This document shows positions 13,788 through 22,573 of a stretch of DNA of 49,860 nucleotides, piece by piece. The notes below the pieces were generated by a model. The model had not been told where the DNA came from, searched no databases, and was given only the letters and a program-made list of their open reading frames with translations. Made by a program: the position numbers and the translations under genes. The DNA is from Helicobacteraceae bacterium (lineage in GTDB: Bacteria > Campylobacterota > Campylobacteria > Campylobacterales > Sulfurimonadaceae), in NCBI GenBank assembly GCA_027063225.1, contig JAMOSG010000015.1:1-49860 (forward strand), in the 5' to 3' direction. Position 1 is the stretch's first letter; the number at the start of each line of letters is the position of its first letter.

Positions 13788-15896
13788 TTACTGACCTAGT
13801 TTCTCTTTTAAAAATCTTGAGAAAAGTCCAGGATATTTCTCTTTTAAAGCTTGGATTTTTGCCATATTACGCTCTTGACCTAAACGTTCAATATAAACTT
13901 TAAATTTTTCATATTTTTCATCTGAAACTTGAGTTGTTTTTTGAACAACTTTCTCTTTAGGAACTTGTTGTGGCTCTTGTTTTGGAGCTTTTACAACTTT
14001 TTTTGGTTCCTCTTTTTTTATCTCTTGTGCCACTGTTTTAGAGGCTTGTTGTTTCTTTTGTAATTTTTCTTTAGCTTCTTTTTCTGCTAAAGCTTTTTTA
14101 AGTGCTTCTAACTCTTTTTTTAGTTTTAAAACTTCTGCATCAGATTTTGGAGTTTTTTGTTTTTTTGCTATCTCTTTCTCTTTTGATGCAATAACATTTG
14201 TAGTTACAGGTGCTGCACTTACATGAATTACAACCACTTTTGGAGCACTTGTTTTTCCATTTACTTCAATTGTATAAGAAAAATCATCATCCCCAACAAA
14301 CCCTTCATCTGGTTTATATTTAAAACTTCCTCTTTCGTGTAACTCTAATGAACCATGTTTTACATCATCATCTACACTAAACTCTAAATTCTCATTTGTT
14401 ACAGGGGTTAAACTCTCTGAAAATTGTGTATTTGCAGTAGTTTTAAAATGTTTTGTTCTTGCATTGTTAAAAACATTTAACTCCTCTTGCGTTAAAAAGT
14501 TTAACTCAATAGACTCTGTTAAATTTGGCTTGAGTGAAATCTCTCCACTACGTGTTTGCCCTGCATATTTTACAACCCATCTTACATCACCATCACATTT
14601 TTTAAGTGCAATATTTACATTAGCTTTATAACTTTTTCCATCTAAAACAATTGTTGGATTTTTATCTGTTACAAAAATAATACTTGGGTAGTTTTTATCT
14701 TCAAAGTTATACTCTATTGTTTGCTCATCAAACTTATTTAATGAAAAAGAATCACTTACAGGACATTTTCCTTTAGCTGTTAAAGAGTAGTTATGTGTCC
14801 CCTCTTTGAGGTAGATTTTTTTATTGTTTGCTACATCTTTAGCATCAAGTTTAATTTTAATTTTTTGTGTACCTTCCACCTCAAAAAGAACATATTGTGG
14901 ATATGTATTTGCTAAAATATCTTGTAATATTGTTTTAATTTTCACTAAATTTGCAATATCTTTTTGTGAAAATTTTGAAGGGTAAAGTTTTATTAATGAC
15001 TGAGTAATTTTAAGTTGCTGCAAAAGAGTTTGTACCTTTTTGTACTTCTTTTTTGGATCTTCATCTAAGTTTTTAACAGAAAAGCGTTGCATATCTGTAT
15101 TCATTTTTTTTGCAACTTTAAAAAGTTCCTCTTTTTTAATAATCACACACTGCTGCTCTTTTGAAGATGTATATTTTAGTTTATCTTTAAATAAAGGTAA
15201 AATCATATCATCTTCATCACTTGAACTAAAAAGTTTTGTTATACCACTAAAAAATCCACTCTCCTCTTTTGTCGCAACATTTAAAAAAAGTTTAGCATTA
15301 AGCTCTTTTATTGCTTCCTCTTTTGTTGGAGCACAACTTTTCCAAATAAGATTGTTAGATTTAACTAAATTTTCATTATACAAATCTCTAAAAACTTTCT
15401 CTTTTTTATTTAAAATTGCTTGCTCTTTTGTAACATTATCCAAAAATACAGGTATTAAATAATTAAGTTGAACAATATCTTTTATCCACTCATCTAATTT
15501 TTTTACTTTTGTATCTATATCGTTTGGAAGATTTTTTTCATCATATAAAAGTGCTTTAGCAAGTAATTTTTTTGTATTTTCCACTTGATCTTTTTTATTT
15601 ACATAAGCACAAACTAGATTTTTTTTCTTTCTGTATTTAATATTTACAAGTGAAAGATTTGTTGCAGTGTTTATATAAGAAGATATCTTTTGCTCAATGG
15701 CACTTGATTCCTCTTTCCCATTTTTTTGTACAGTTTTTGTAGAAGATGTAAAACTATTGTTAATAGTTGAACGGATATTTCCACTTAATGTAACAAGAGC
15801 ATCTTTTTTATCTATAGAACACCCCTCATACTCTAAAGCATATAAAGAACTCCCCACAAGTAATATAGCCGATACAAGACTTATTATTTTCAACAT
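13788..15896 (-). CDS. Large exported protein with LPP20-like, PEGA-like and bacterial Ig-like regions
   Basis: 702 aa, no named function. Residues 1-20 form a signal peptide. About 25-110 resembles the LPP20/FlgP-type domain found in Campylobacterota envelope proteins, and WKSCAPTKEEAIKEL near 190-210 looks like the start of a second copy. Residues around 335-450 are beta-rich with a PEGA-like strand pattern. About 488-559 is a cadherin/Big_9-like module (GSFKYKPDEGFVGDDDFSYT). The last 140 residues are Lys/Glu-rich, predicted coiled coil. It lacks a lipobox. It is probably periplasmic or outer-membrane-associated. It has its own TATACT-type promoter and follows the porin terminator. Confidence 0.65.
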   Translation of the reverse strand: MLKIISLVSAILLVGSSLYALEYEGCSIDKKDALVTLSGNIRSTINNSFTSSTKTVQKNGKEESSAIEQKISSYINTATNLSLVNIKYRKKKNLVCAYVNKKDQVENTKKLLAKALLYDEKNLPNDIDTKVKKLDEWIKDIVQLNYLIPVFLDNVTKEQAILNKKEKVFRDLYNENLVKSNNLIWKSCAPTKEEAIKELNAKLFLNVATKEESGFFSGITKLFSSSDEDDMILPLFKDKLKYTSSKEQQCVIIKKEELFKVAKKMNTDMQRFSVKNLDEDPKKKYKKVQTLLQQLKITQSLIKLYPSKFSQKDIANLVKIKTILQDILANTYPQYVLFEVEGTQKIKIKLDAKDVANNKKIYLKEGTHNYSLTAKGKCPVSDSFSLNKFDEQTIEYNFEDKNYPSIIFVTDKNPTIVLDGKSYKANVNIALKKCDGDVRWVVKYAGQTRSGEISLKPNLTESIELNFLTQEELNVFNNARTKHFKTTANTQFSESLTPVTNENLEFSVDDDVKHGSLELHERGSFKYKPDEGFVGDDDFSYTIEVNGKTSAPKVVVIHVSAAPVTTNVIASKEKEIAKKQKTPKSDAEVLKLKKELEALKKALAEKEAKEKLQKKQQASKTVAQEIKKEEPKKVVKAPKQEPQQVPKEKVVQKTTQVSDEKYEKFKVYIERLGQERNMAKIQALKEKYPGLFSRFLKEKLGQ

Positions 15897-15960
15897 AAAA
15901 CTCCCATTTTTATTTAATAAAATAGAGTATATAAAAAAGTAACTGTTAAGAAGATTAGTA

Positions 15961-16005
15961 TAAAAAAAAGTTATGCAACAGCTTCAATGAAGCATAGTTG
16001 CATAA
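15961..16005 (-). terminator. Intrinsic terminator after the porin gene
   Basis: A stem of TTATGCAAC (15971-15979) with GTTGCATAA (15997-16005), extended by GCTTC/GAAGC inside, is followed on the minus strand by a run of Us (plus As 15962-15969). It sits 16 bases after the porin stop. Confidence 0.85.
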
Positions 16006-16020
16006 TATTAAAAAAGAAGT

Positions 16021-17172
16021 TTATTGAAATTTATATTCTACAAAAGCACGAAAAGTTTGATAGTTAAAATCATTACTTGAACTATCCTCTTTATTTTCAT
16101 CTTTAGCGTATGTTAAAGAAAATACCATATCATCCACTTCATACTCTGCATAAAGGTTATGCTCTACAATGTGAGCTTTAATACCACTGCTATCTTTATC
16201 GCCACTAAAATCACCATAAGCATAAGCAATAGAAACATTAGCTATATTAAATCCACAAGTAGCACTTAATGCTTGAGCATCTCTATCTTGTGTAATTTCA
16301 TCTAAAATCATATTTTCCATACTACTAAAGAGTGCACCACCTCCAAAGCCACTTAAACTTGCTTTAGCATCTTTTTTTGTAGAGGCATTGTACGCTGCTG
16401 CTACTTCAAAATCACCAAATACAGCACTAACAAATCCACCATAAATATCTGCTTCAATACCACTATTTTCTAACTCTCTTTGCATAAGGTATTGCCCTGC
16501 AATACTTAGCTTTACACCTTGAATATCAAAAGGGATTGTAGCATCTACGTAGAGTGAATTACTTGCATTTGCACCATTATCAATATGGTACCCCCAAAAA
16601 TTTGTCTCTACAATATTTGTAGCATACATCGCACCCATAAATGTAGTATCACCTGTTTTTACCCAGCCATTATCAAGCCCAGCATCAACACCTTGCCATT
16701 TATTTAAAAATCCACCAATCATCTCAAAATCACCAAAATCAAAAGCAAGTGTATATGCTTCAAAACTGTTTGGTATCATACGAATATCATCACTATCTGC
16801 AAGTGGAGTATCTATACTTTGGCGTCCTAAGCGAAGCTCCATATTTTTATAAATGTAGTTTACATACGCTTCACTTAATGCTGCGTACTCACCTTTTGAA
16901 CCACTAAGTTCATCTGTTTTATTGCTACCATCACCACTTAAAGCACTAAAATCTTTTGTACTTCTAAGTGTGGCAACACCATAAAGATTGTTATATGTTT
17001 TTGTTTTATAACTTAGTGTAACACCAGCTGCTGTTGCGTAAGTATTTGCACTATTATCATTTAATGTCGTTGTATAAATAGTACGTAAAGATAGATCTGT
17101 TTTTGCATCATTGTTTGCTACAAGAGCAGTTGTTAAAGTTAATGCCGCTAAACTTAATTGAATTATTTTCAT
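16021..17172 (-). CDS. Outer-membrane porin, OprD/Campylobacterota type
   Basis: 383 aa. It has a signal peptide (about 1-19), then alternating amphipathic beta strands with many aromatic girdle residues, and an RLGRQSIDTPLADSDDIRMIPNSFEAY segment characteristic of OprD-like porins in this phylum. The C-terminus is YKFQ rather than ending in Phe, a small departure from the usual outer-membrane signature. It lies directly downstream of cbiM, separated by a terminator hairpin that ends only about 30 bases before its start. A role in cobalt or nickel entry is suggested by this position and is an inference. The ribosome site AAGGAAATCT is good. Confidence 0.85.
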   Translation of the reverse strand: MKIIQLSLAALTLTTALVANNDAKTDLSLRTIYTTTLNDNSANTYATAAGVTLSYKTKTYNNLYGVATLRSTKDFSALSGDGSNKTDELSGSKGEYAALSEAYVNYIYKNMELRLGRQSIDTPLADSDDIRMIPNSFEAYTLAFDFGDFEMIGGFLNKWQGVDAGLDNGWVKTGDTTFMGAMYATNIVETNFWGYHIDNGANASNSLYVDATIPFDIQGVKLSIAGQYLMQRELENSGIEADIYGGFVSAVFGDFEVAAAYNASTKKDAKASLSGFGGGALFSSMENMILDEITQDRDAQALSATCGFNIANVSIAYAYGDFSGDKDSSGIKAHIVEHNLYAEYEVDDMVFSLTYAKDENKEDSSSNDFNYQTFRAFVEYKFQ

Positions 17173-17202
17173 AGATTTCCTTGAATGTCGTTAAAAAGAT
17201 TT

Positions 17203-17236
17203 AAAAAAAAAGGATGTTGCTCAAAAAGAGCAACAT
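17203..17236 (-). terminator. Intrinsic terminator between cbiM and the porin gene
   Basis: A perfect 9-bp stem (ATGTTGCTC 17214-17222 with GAGCAACAT 17228-17236), a five-base loop and a run of nine Us on the minus strand (plus 17203-17211). It follows the cbiM stop by 7 bases and ends about 30 bases before the porin ATG. That leaves no room for a full downstream promoter outside the hairpin itself. Confidence 0.85.
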
Positions 17237-17243
17237 TTAAAAA

Positions 17244-17924
17244 CTATGCGTTACACAGTTTTTTATCTACAAATGTTGTTGAACACTCATTTGATTTTGT
17301 AAGTGCTTTTACACCTGCTAGTACTGCTAGATCTACAAGTGGCTCAATTAAAACAACACTCATATATGCAGAACCAAAACTTAAAACATTACTTACATTT
17401 TCTGCACCAAAACCTTGTCCATAAAATGCCCAAAATGCAACCCAAGAAACAATACTTCCTTCCCAAATAATCGACATTTTTAACATTTGAGAGTAACTAA
17501 TATCTTTATACGCTGTACCTGCTGGAATAATCTTTTTCACTGCAAGATTTAAAACTAACATACTTGCTAAAAGTGTTGTTACGTTAATTCCATATTGTGG
17601 TAAATCAAACTGTGCAAAGAAAAGTCCTTGAATAAGTAAACCACTTGCAAGTCCAATAGCTGCTGGAGCAATTCCAAAAATTAAAAAGATAGTTGTCCCT
17701 AAAATAAGGTGAACCTCACTCACACCAATTGGATAGTGTGGAAGGATTTCAAAACATGAAAATACAATCATTGCTGCAAGAATACTCTTTAATACAAGAG
17801 AAACTATACCATTCTCTTTAATATGATCAAACGCCATCTTTGCTGTTGCTCCAATAACACCTGTTGCTGTTACATAACTTAAAACCATTTTTGCTGGATC
17901 TACTACACCTGCTTCTATATGCAT
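17244..17924 (-). CDS. cbiM: Cobalt/nickel ECF-type transporter membrane component
   Basis: 226 aa, about six to seven hydrophobic helices. It begins MHIEAGVV, matching the family's metal-ligand N-terminus (Met-His), followed by SEVHLILGTTIFLIFGIAPAAIGLASGLLIQG, the strongly conserved core of CbiM/NikM. The substrate is Co2+ or Ni2+; the surrounding pathway favours cobalt. No CbiN, CbiQ or CbiO gene is next to it, so either these are elsewhere or this is a solitary CbiM form. It lies in a run with a haem-kinase gene upstream and a porin gene downstream. Confidence 0.88.
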   Translation of the reverse strand: MHIEAGVVDPAKMVLSYVTATGVIGATAKMAFDHIKENGIVSLVLKSILAAMIVFSCFEILPHYPIGVSEVHLILGTTIFLIFGIAPAAIGLASGLLIQGLFFAQFDLPQYGINVTTLLASMLVLNLAVKKIIPAGTAYKDISYSQMLKMSIIWEGSIVSWVAFWAFYGQGFGAENVSNVLSFGSAYMSVVLIEPLVDLAVLAGVKALTKSNECSTTFVDKKLCNA

Positions 17925-17942
17925 ATTTTTTCCTTTTGTTTT

Positions 17943-18128
17943 TTAATTTTTTGCTTTTTGAATAAAATAAGCCAACAATGGAGGTGAAGTTTTATACTCT
18001 TGGTACTCCATAGCAAACATATGGTATTGGTATGCTATCTCAACACGTGAAAGTTTATGCAGTGTTGAGTACATAGCAATAATTGCCAAGGAAAAATACC
18101 TCTTTGTATATCCACGTAAATTTTTCAT
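17943..18128 (-). CDS. 61-aa small protein upstream of cbiM
   Basis: Short ORF, no family recognised. It is basic at the N-terminus (MKNLRGYTKRYFSLAII) and rich in Tyr, His and Met (HKLSRVEIAYQYHMFAMEYQEY), with no clear transmembrane helix. It lies 18 bases before cbiM and 11 after the lipoprotein stop, in the same direction. The ribosome site is weak. The His/Met-rich segment could bind metal, given the neighbour, but this is speculation. It is probably real because it fills the gap between two credible genes. Confidence 0.5.
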   Translation of the reverse strand: MKNLRGYTKRYFSLAIIAMYSTLHKLSRVEIAYQYHMFAMEYQEYKTSPPLLAYFIQKAKN

Positions 18129-18139
18129 ATTACTATAAA

Positions 18140-18289
18140 CTACTCTCTATCTAGTCTATCTAAAGCTTCTTTATTTGCTTGATTTGCTCTTTGGTAAGCA
18201 TCACTATCAAACTGGTGAGCTTGTTGTTTTTGTGCACATCCACTAAAAGTTGCTATTGCAATTAAACTTATAAATAATAAATTTTTCAT
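18140..18289 (-). CDS. 49-aa lipoprotein
   Basis: Starts MKNLLFISLIAIATFSGCAQ, a clear lipoprotein signal with the lipobox Cys at residue 18, followed by a short polar tail rich in Gln, Asp and Asn. It lies 3 bases after the kinase stop on the same strand, so it is almost certainly cotranscribed. Function unknown; too short for an enzyme. It may be a partner of the periplasmic haem domain of the kinase (inference). Confidence 0.7.
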   Translation of the reverse strand: MKNLLFISLIAIATFSGCAQKQQAHQFDSDAYQRANQANKEALDRLDRE

Positions 18290-18292
18290 ATT

Positions 18293-19792
18293 TTACCCTT
18301 TAAATGTAATATAAAATATTGTAGTAGAACCTTTCACCTCAACATCTAATTGAGCATTACCCTCTTGCTCTACCATTTTTTTAGACATATATAACCCAAT
18401 CCCTGTTCCTTTACCTTGTTCTTTTGTTGTAAAGTAAGGATTGAATATTTTTGTGATAATATCTTCTGGAATTCCTCCAGCATTATCCCAAACTCCAAGC
18501 TTTATTATATCATCTTTTTGTTGTGTAAAGATTTTAACTTTTCTGTCTTTTATCTCTTTGTGATCCTCAAAAGCATCTCTTGAATTAGTCATAAGGTTTA
18601 ATAATACATGCTCAATAGCTTTTTCATTATGATATACAACTAAAGATTTATCTATATCTATCTCTAAAGCAATCCCCCTACTTTCAAACTGTGCTTGAAC
18701 CATCTCCACAACTTTATTTACAGCTTCTAAAAGTGAAAATTCTGCTCTTGTACCTGGTTTATTAAATTCCATAAAATCATTAATAATCCCAGACATCTCC
18801 TGTACTTTAGAAGTAATAAGGTTACTCACCTCTAAAATCTCTTTCTCTTCTAATTTGCCAAGCTGTAATTTTAGTTTCAAACGAATAGCTACAGAAGAGA
18901 TAACATTTAAAGGTTGTCTCCACTGATGAGCTATCATATTTATCATTTCACCCATTTGCGCAAGTTTTGATTGTTCTATGAGAATATGCTCTTTTTTACG
19001 ATTTTTCTCAATCTCCTCTCTTACTCTGTGTGCTAATGTTTCATTCATCTTTTTAATTTTATCTAATTGGGGTTTATAAATAAACTGTTTCTCAAGAAAA
19101 AGCAACACCCCAATAATAATAAAAAAGATAATAAAAAGTGTAACAATCTTTGTATCAAGTTTCTCAACAGTTTTTTCTATAGCTTCTGTCTCTATAGCAA
19201 TAGAAAGCATTCCACGTAAATCACCAACTTTATAGTTAAAAGCAACATCTCCATACTCTGCTTTTAAAAGCTTATATGTTTTTGCTTTCACATCTACATA
19301 AGGTTTACCATGACATGCCATACACTCTTTTTCTATGTATAAAGGGTATGTATAACGTAAGTTTTCTTTACCATTGAGAATATGTTTTTTAAAATATTCA
19401 CCCTCTATCTCTCCAGCTTTATATTTGTGTAAAATCTCTTTTTCAAAATCATCTGGTGCATTTTTTGGATTTCTATAATCAAGTGCTGTCTGCTTTGCAT
19501 AGATTCCCTCTTTTTTAGATATTTCTCTTAAAATATGAGCACCAACATAAGCTGGTGTTACAGAAAAAGGGGATAAATTTTCATCAATAACTTTTATTTT
19601 TGGAGATATTTGAGCGATATAGTGTCTTGTCGCTACTAACTCTTTTCTTAACTGTCTTGCTTTTTCTAAATTAGCCTCAAGTGCATAATCGTAAAACACT
19701 TCCCTCACTAAAAAACTAATAACAATCAACCCAATAACAAGAGATATTAAAATTGCATTATTAACTCTGTTTTTTGTAAACTTTTTATGCAT
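18293..19792 (-). CDS. Haem-c-binding (DUF3365) sensor histidine kinase
   Basis: 499 aa. One transmembrane helix at about 12-29 and a second at about 216-234 enclose a periplasmic DUF3365/Tll0287-like domain that carries a covalent-haem motif, CMACH (157-161). A cytoplasmic coiled linker follows, then the kinase core: H-box MIAHQWRQPLN (His289), an N-box LLNLMTNSRDAFED, and ATP-binding WDNAGGIP and GKGTGIGLYMSKK. It should sense redox state or a gas ligand through haem. No response-regulator gene is adjacent. It heads the lipoprotein/61-aa/cbiM run. Confidence 0.88.
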   Translation of the reverse strand: MHKKFTKNRVNNAILISLVIGLIVISFLVREVFYDYALEANLEKARQLRKELVATRHYIAQISPKIKVIDENLSPFSVTPAYVGAHILREISKKEGIYAKQTALDYRNPKNAPDDFEKEILHKYKAGEIEGEYFKKHILNGKENLRYTYPLYIEKECMACHGKPYVDVKAKTYKLLKAEYGDVAFNYKVGDLRGMLSIAIETEAIEKTVEKLDTKIVTLFIIFFIIIGVLLFLEKQFIYKPQLDKIKKMNETLAHRVREEIEKNRKKEHILIEQSKLAQMGEMINMIAHQWRQPLNVISSVAIRLKLKLQLGKLEEKEILEVSNLITSKVQEMSGIINDFMEFNKPGTRAEFSLLEAVNKVVEMVQAQFESRGIALEIDIDKSLVVYHNEKAIEHVLLNLMTNSRDAFEDHKEIKDRKVKIFTQQKDDIIKLGVWDNAGGIPEDIITKIFNPYFTTKEQGKGTGIGLYMSKKMVEQEGNAQLDVEVKGSTTIFYITFKG

Positions 19793-19875
19793 CCATAACC
19801 TAATTTTTAAATTCTAAGAAGAGATTATATAAAACAAAAACTTAAAAACTCAATTTACTTTTTTCGATACTATGC

Positions 19876-19881
19876 TATAAT
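19876..19881 (+). promoter_or_regulatory. Probable promoter (-10) of the large lipoprotein gene
   Basis: TATAAT 30 bases before the ATG at 19912, with a strong ribosome site (AAAGGA) between. It faces away from the kinase gene, so the 119-base gap is a divergent promoter region. Confidence 0.6.
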
Positions 19882-19911
19882 GAAAGCAGATTTTACAAAA
19901 AGGACACGATT

Positions 19912-22515
19912 ATGAAAACAAATATTTTATTTTCTATGTTAGTGTTTATATTTACACTATTTATATCTGTAGGTTGTGGAGGAGGTAGTAGTGATGACAC
20001 TCCTGTTGTTACAACGACAACAACTTACACTGGAACATATCCCAATACAGGCTTCAAAACAGAAGATGTAGCAAAAGTTTTTATCGCTACGTACAATAAA
20101 GCTCTTACATATGGGATTATGAATGATCTTATGAAGATGCCAACACTAGAAGATGTTGCACACTCGATGCATCCTGATTTATATGTTTATCCAAAGAATC
20201 AAAACTACCAAGATTTCGTCGCAACGCTCTATAGACAAGTTTTTAGTAGAGAAGGCTCAGATGATGAAATAAAACTGTGGGTAGATAAGCTTTATAATGG
20301 TGAAATTTTAAAACAAGATATGTGGCTTAGATTTGTTTATAGTGCACAAGGTAAAGATTTAACTACAATAGAAAACAAAGTTGAAGTTTCTAAGTTTTAT
20401 GCAGACCTCGGAAAAGGGGAAGACTATAATCTAATCCATATCACAGACGACAACAGAACAGTTGAAGTTGCAAAACAAGAGATTTTACTTCTTCAAGATG
20501 AAGATGAAGTTTTACCAGATGCAACACAAAATCTAACTCCAGATGAAGATCATATATATGGAACTGGTGGTTATGATGTTATTGAAGGACGTGTTGTAAA
20601 TGGAAATATAGAAACACTCCAAACAATCGACTATATAGATGGAGGAGCAGGACGCGATCAACTCCGTGCAACTTGTATTAAAGGTTCAAGTCCAACAATG
20701 GTAAATGTTGAAGAGGTGATGGTTCGTTTTGCAGGAAATGATGATAGTGCTTCGTTTGATCTTATAAATACACGTGATATTGAAAAAGTAAGTGTTAAAC
20801 TCAGTACGATAGCAGGTAAAGTAGATAATATAGGTCCATTGAAAAACTTTGAAATTCTTTCAACAGAACATGATGTTTCTTTTGGACATGGTAGCTCAGG
20901 TGATCTAAATTTAAAAATATCTGCTGTAGGTTTATCAGGAAGAATGGTAGATATTAACTTTTCAGATAATACAACAGGTTTTTTAAATATTGATTCTATT
21001 TACTCAAACTTCATTTATGAGCAAAGTAATACTGGCAGCACTGTTGGAGGGGCTTCAATTAACTTAACTGGAGCAAACAGAATTGATCTTAAAGCTGGTA
21101 AAGACTCTATTCAAAAAATTTATCTAAACGGTAATGGTTCAGCTGACTTGACAAGTGAATGGTTTAAGAATCTTCAGGAACTCAGTTCTGAAAGTACTGT
21201 CGGAAATGTAAAGCTAAATATTGACAACTCTGATGGCGCAACAATTGGAGTAATTACAACTTCTGATGGTGTTGATGAAATTATGATTAGAACTGATGAT
21301 AATCCATTAATTGCATCTCTTGCTGTAACTCTTGGAGGAGGAGATGACCAATTTATTCTAATGGCAAGTGATGCAGGTAAAATTCCTTCAACTGTTAGAA
21401 TTGATGGTAATGGTGGATTAAATAAACTTGGAATGAATTCTGATGTTGCAACTTCACTAGAAGATGGTAAACAAGAGGAAGGATTTGATGACTTTGATGT
21501 ATTTATTGTAATTGATGAACTAGATGGAAATGTTAATATGGCTGCTATGGATGATATCCAAATGGTAGTACTTGCAAACAAATATAAAAGTGGTAGTGGA
21601 TTTTCAGGATTAGAAAGTGGTGCTTACATCACATTTACCACAGATATTGATGATGATGATGGTGATACAAATATTACTCTTAGTGGAACAAAAACTCAAG
21701 AAAATACAACAGATATTTATAATATTAACCTTGTAAATAAACAAGATACAGACTTTGGAGATTTTATTATCCCAGATGTTGAAACACTTAACTTTATTGC
21801 AAACGAAAGTGGTGTTTTAAAAGCAGCAGTTACAGCTGGATCTGTTCAAACTATTAATGTTACTGGAACAGCCACGCTAGATATTAAAGAAAAAGCTCTC
21901 CCTTCAGTTGTAAAACTCACTTCTGGAGATGCTAGTGTACTTGCAAACTTAGCAGGTGGAAGAGCTGACCAGACTGTAATTACAGGAAGTGGAAATGACA
22001 CAATCTACCTTGGTGATACTGCAGGAGAGAGTGACTCTAAAAACACAGCAGATATGGGTCATGGAAACGATACACTAACAGGTGGTGGTGGAACTGATGT
22101 TGTAGATATGGGTGGAGGAAATGATGTTGTAAATTCTTCTGGAAGTCCAGATCAAATCACATTTGGAACAGGACGTGATACTTATGTTGCTCAAAATGTT
22201 ACAGATTCTCAAGGTACTCACCTTGATAAAATTATGGACTTTGTAAGTGGTGAAGATATTTTTGACTTTAGTGTTGTTGTAGAAGCTGCCGATAAAGATG
22301 GTGGACGCTATAATGGTGAAGCAGATGGATATGCAGCAGCTCTTAGTACACTCGATAAAGACAATAATACTACAGAAGCTGTACTAGATACTGAAAAAAA
22401 TAAACTCTATATTGATGTTAACTCAGATGGAGATATTTCAGATGAAGATATGGTAATTGACCTTAGCAATAATAATATTGTTGACTTAGCAGCTTATGAT
22501 TTCAAGTTTGAATAA
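19912..22515 (+). CDS. Large surface lipoprotein with DUF4214-like and RTX-like repeats
   Basis: 867 aa. The signal sequence ends in a lipobox (SVGC, Cys22) followed by GGGSSDD. About 96-150 resembles a DUF4214 module (FVATLYRQVFSREGSDDEIKLWVDKL). The centre is beta-rich and acidic, with Thr/Asn/Gly-rich strands. About 693-760 carries calcium-binding nonapeptide-like repeats (GSGNDTIYLG, GHGNDTLTGG, GGGNDVV, GTGRDTY), and the C-terminus is acidic (DVNSDGDISDEDM). The layout resembles S-layer or adhesin-like proteins of this phylum. RTX proteins usually leave by a type I system without a signal peptide, so a lipobox here is unusual. Single-gene unit with a hairpin after the stop. Confidence 0.75.
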   Translation: MKTNILFSMLVFIFTLFISVGCGGGSSDDTPVVTTTTTYTGTYPNTGFKTEDVAKVFIATYNKALTYGIMNDLMKMPTLEDVAHSMHPDLYVYPKNQNYQDFVATLYRQVFSREGSDDEIKLWVDKLYNGEILKQDMWLRFVYSAQGKDLTTIENKVEVSKFYADLGKGEDYNLIHITDDNRTVEVAKQEILLLQDEDEVLPDATQNLTPDEDHIYGTGGYDVIEGRVVNGNIETLQTIDYIDGGAGRDQLRATCIKGSSPTMVNVEEVMVRFAGNDDSASFDLINTRDIEKVSVKLSTIAGKVDNIGPLKNFEILSTEHDVSFGHGSSGDLNLKISAVGLSGRMVDINFSDNTTGFLNIDSIYSNFIYEQSNTGSTVGGASINLTGANRIDLKAGKDSIQKIYLNGNGSADLTSEWFKNLQELSSESTVGNVKLNIDNSDGATIGVITTSDGVDEIMIRTDDNPLIASLAVTLGGGDDQFILMASDAGKIPSTVRIDGNGGLNKLGMNSDVATSLEDGKQEEGFDDFDVFIVIDELDGNVNMAAMDDIQMVVLANKYKSGSGFSGLESGAYITFTTDIDDDDGDTNITLSGTKTQENTTDIYNINLVNKQDTDFGDFIIPDVETLNFIANESGVLKAAVTAGSVQTINVTGTATLDIKEKALPSVVKLTSGDASVLANLAGGRADQTVITGSGNDTIYLGDTAGESDSKNTADMGHGNDTLTGGGGTDVVDMGGGNDVVNSSGSPDQITFGTGRDTYVAQNVTDSQGTHLDKIMDFVSGEDIFDFSVVVEAADKDGGRYNGEADGYAAALSTLDKDNNTTEAVLDTEKNKLYIDVNSDGDISDEDMVIDLSNNNIVDLAAYDFKFE

Positions 22516-22530
22516 TTTTCAAACTTGAAA
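22500..22530. terminator. Hairpin at the 3' end of the large lipoprotein gene
   Basis: A perfect 13-bp stem (22500-22512 with 22518-22530) with a five-base loop overlaps the stop codon at 22513-22515. It has no long U-run, so it is either a weak terminator or an mRNA-stabilising 3' structure. Confidence 0.55.
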
Positions 22531-22539
22531 GTTAACTCT

Positions 22540-22573
22540 CTTACTCAAGAATATCTATCTGTTCTTGAGTAAG
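22540..22573. terminator. Hairpin at the 3' end of the broken Spy-like gene
   Basis: A perfect 12-bp stem (22540-22551 with 22562-22573) with a 10-base loop overlaps the original stop codon of the Spy-like reading frame. Together with the hairpin at 22500-22530 it separates two convergent genes. Confidence 0.5.

Noticed and set aside
17244..17924. Calling CbiM a complete ECF transporter
   Set aside because: No CbiN, CbiQ or CbiO gene is present within the window, so only the membrane component can be claimed.
21174..21581. 135-aa minus-strand ORF inside the large lipoprotein gene
   Set aside because: Ser/Thr-rich antisense translation of repetitive sequence; no start signal.
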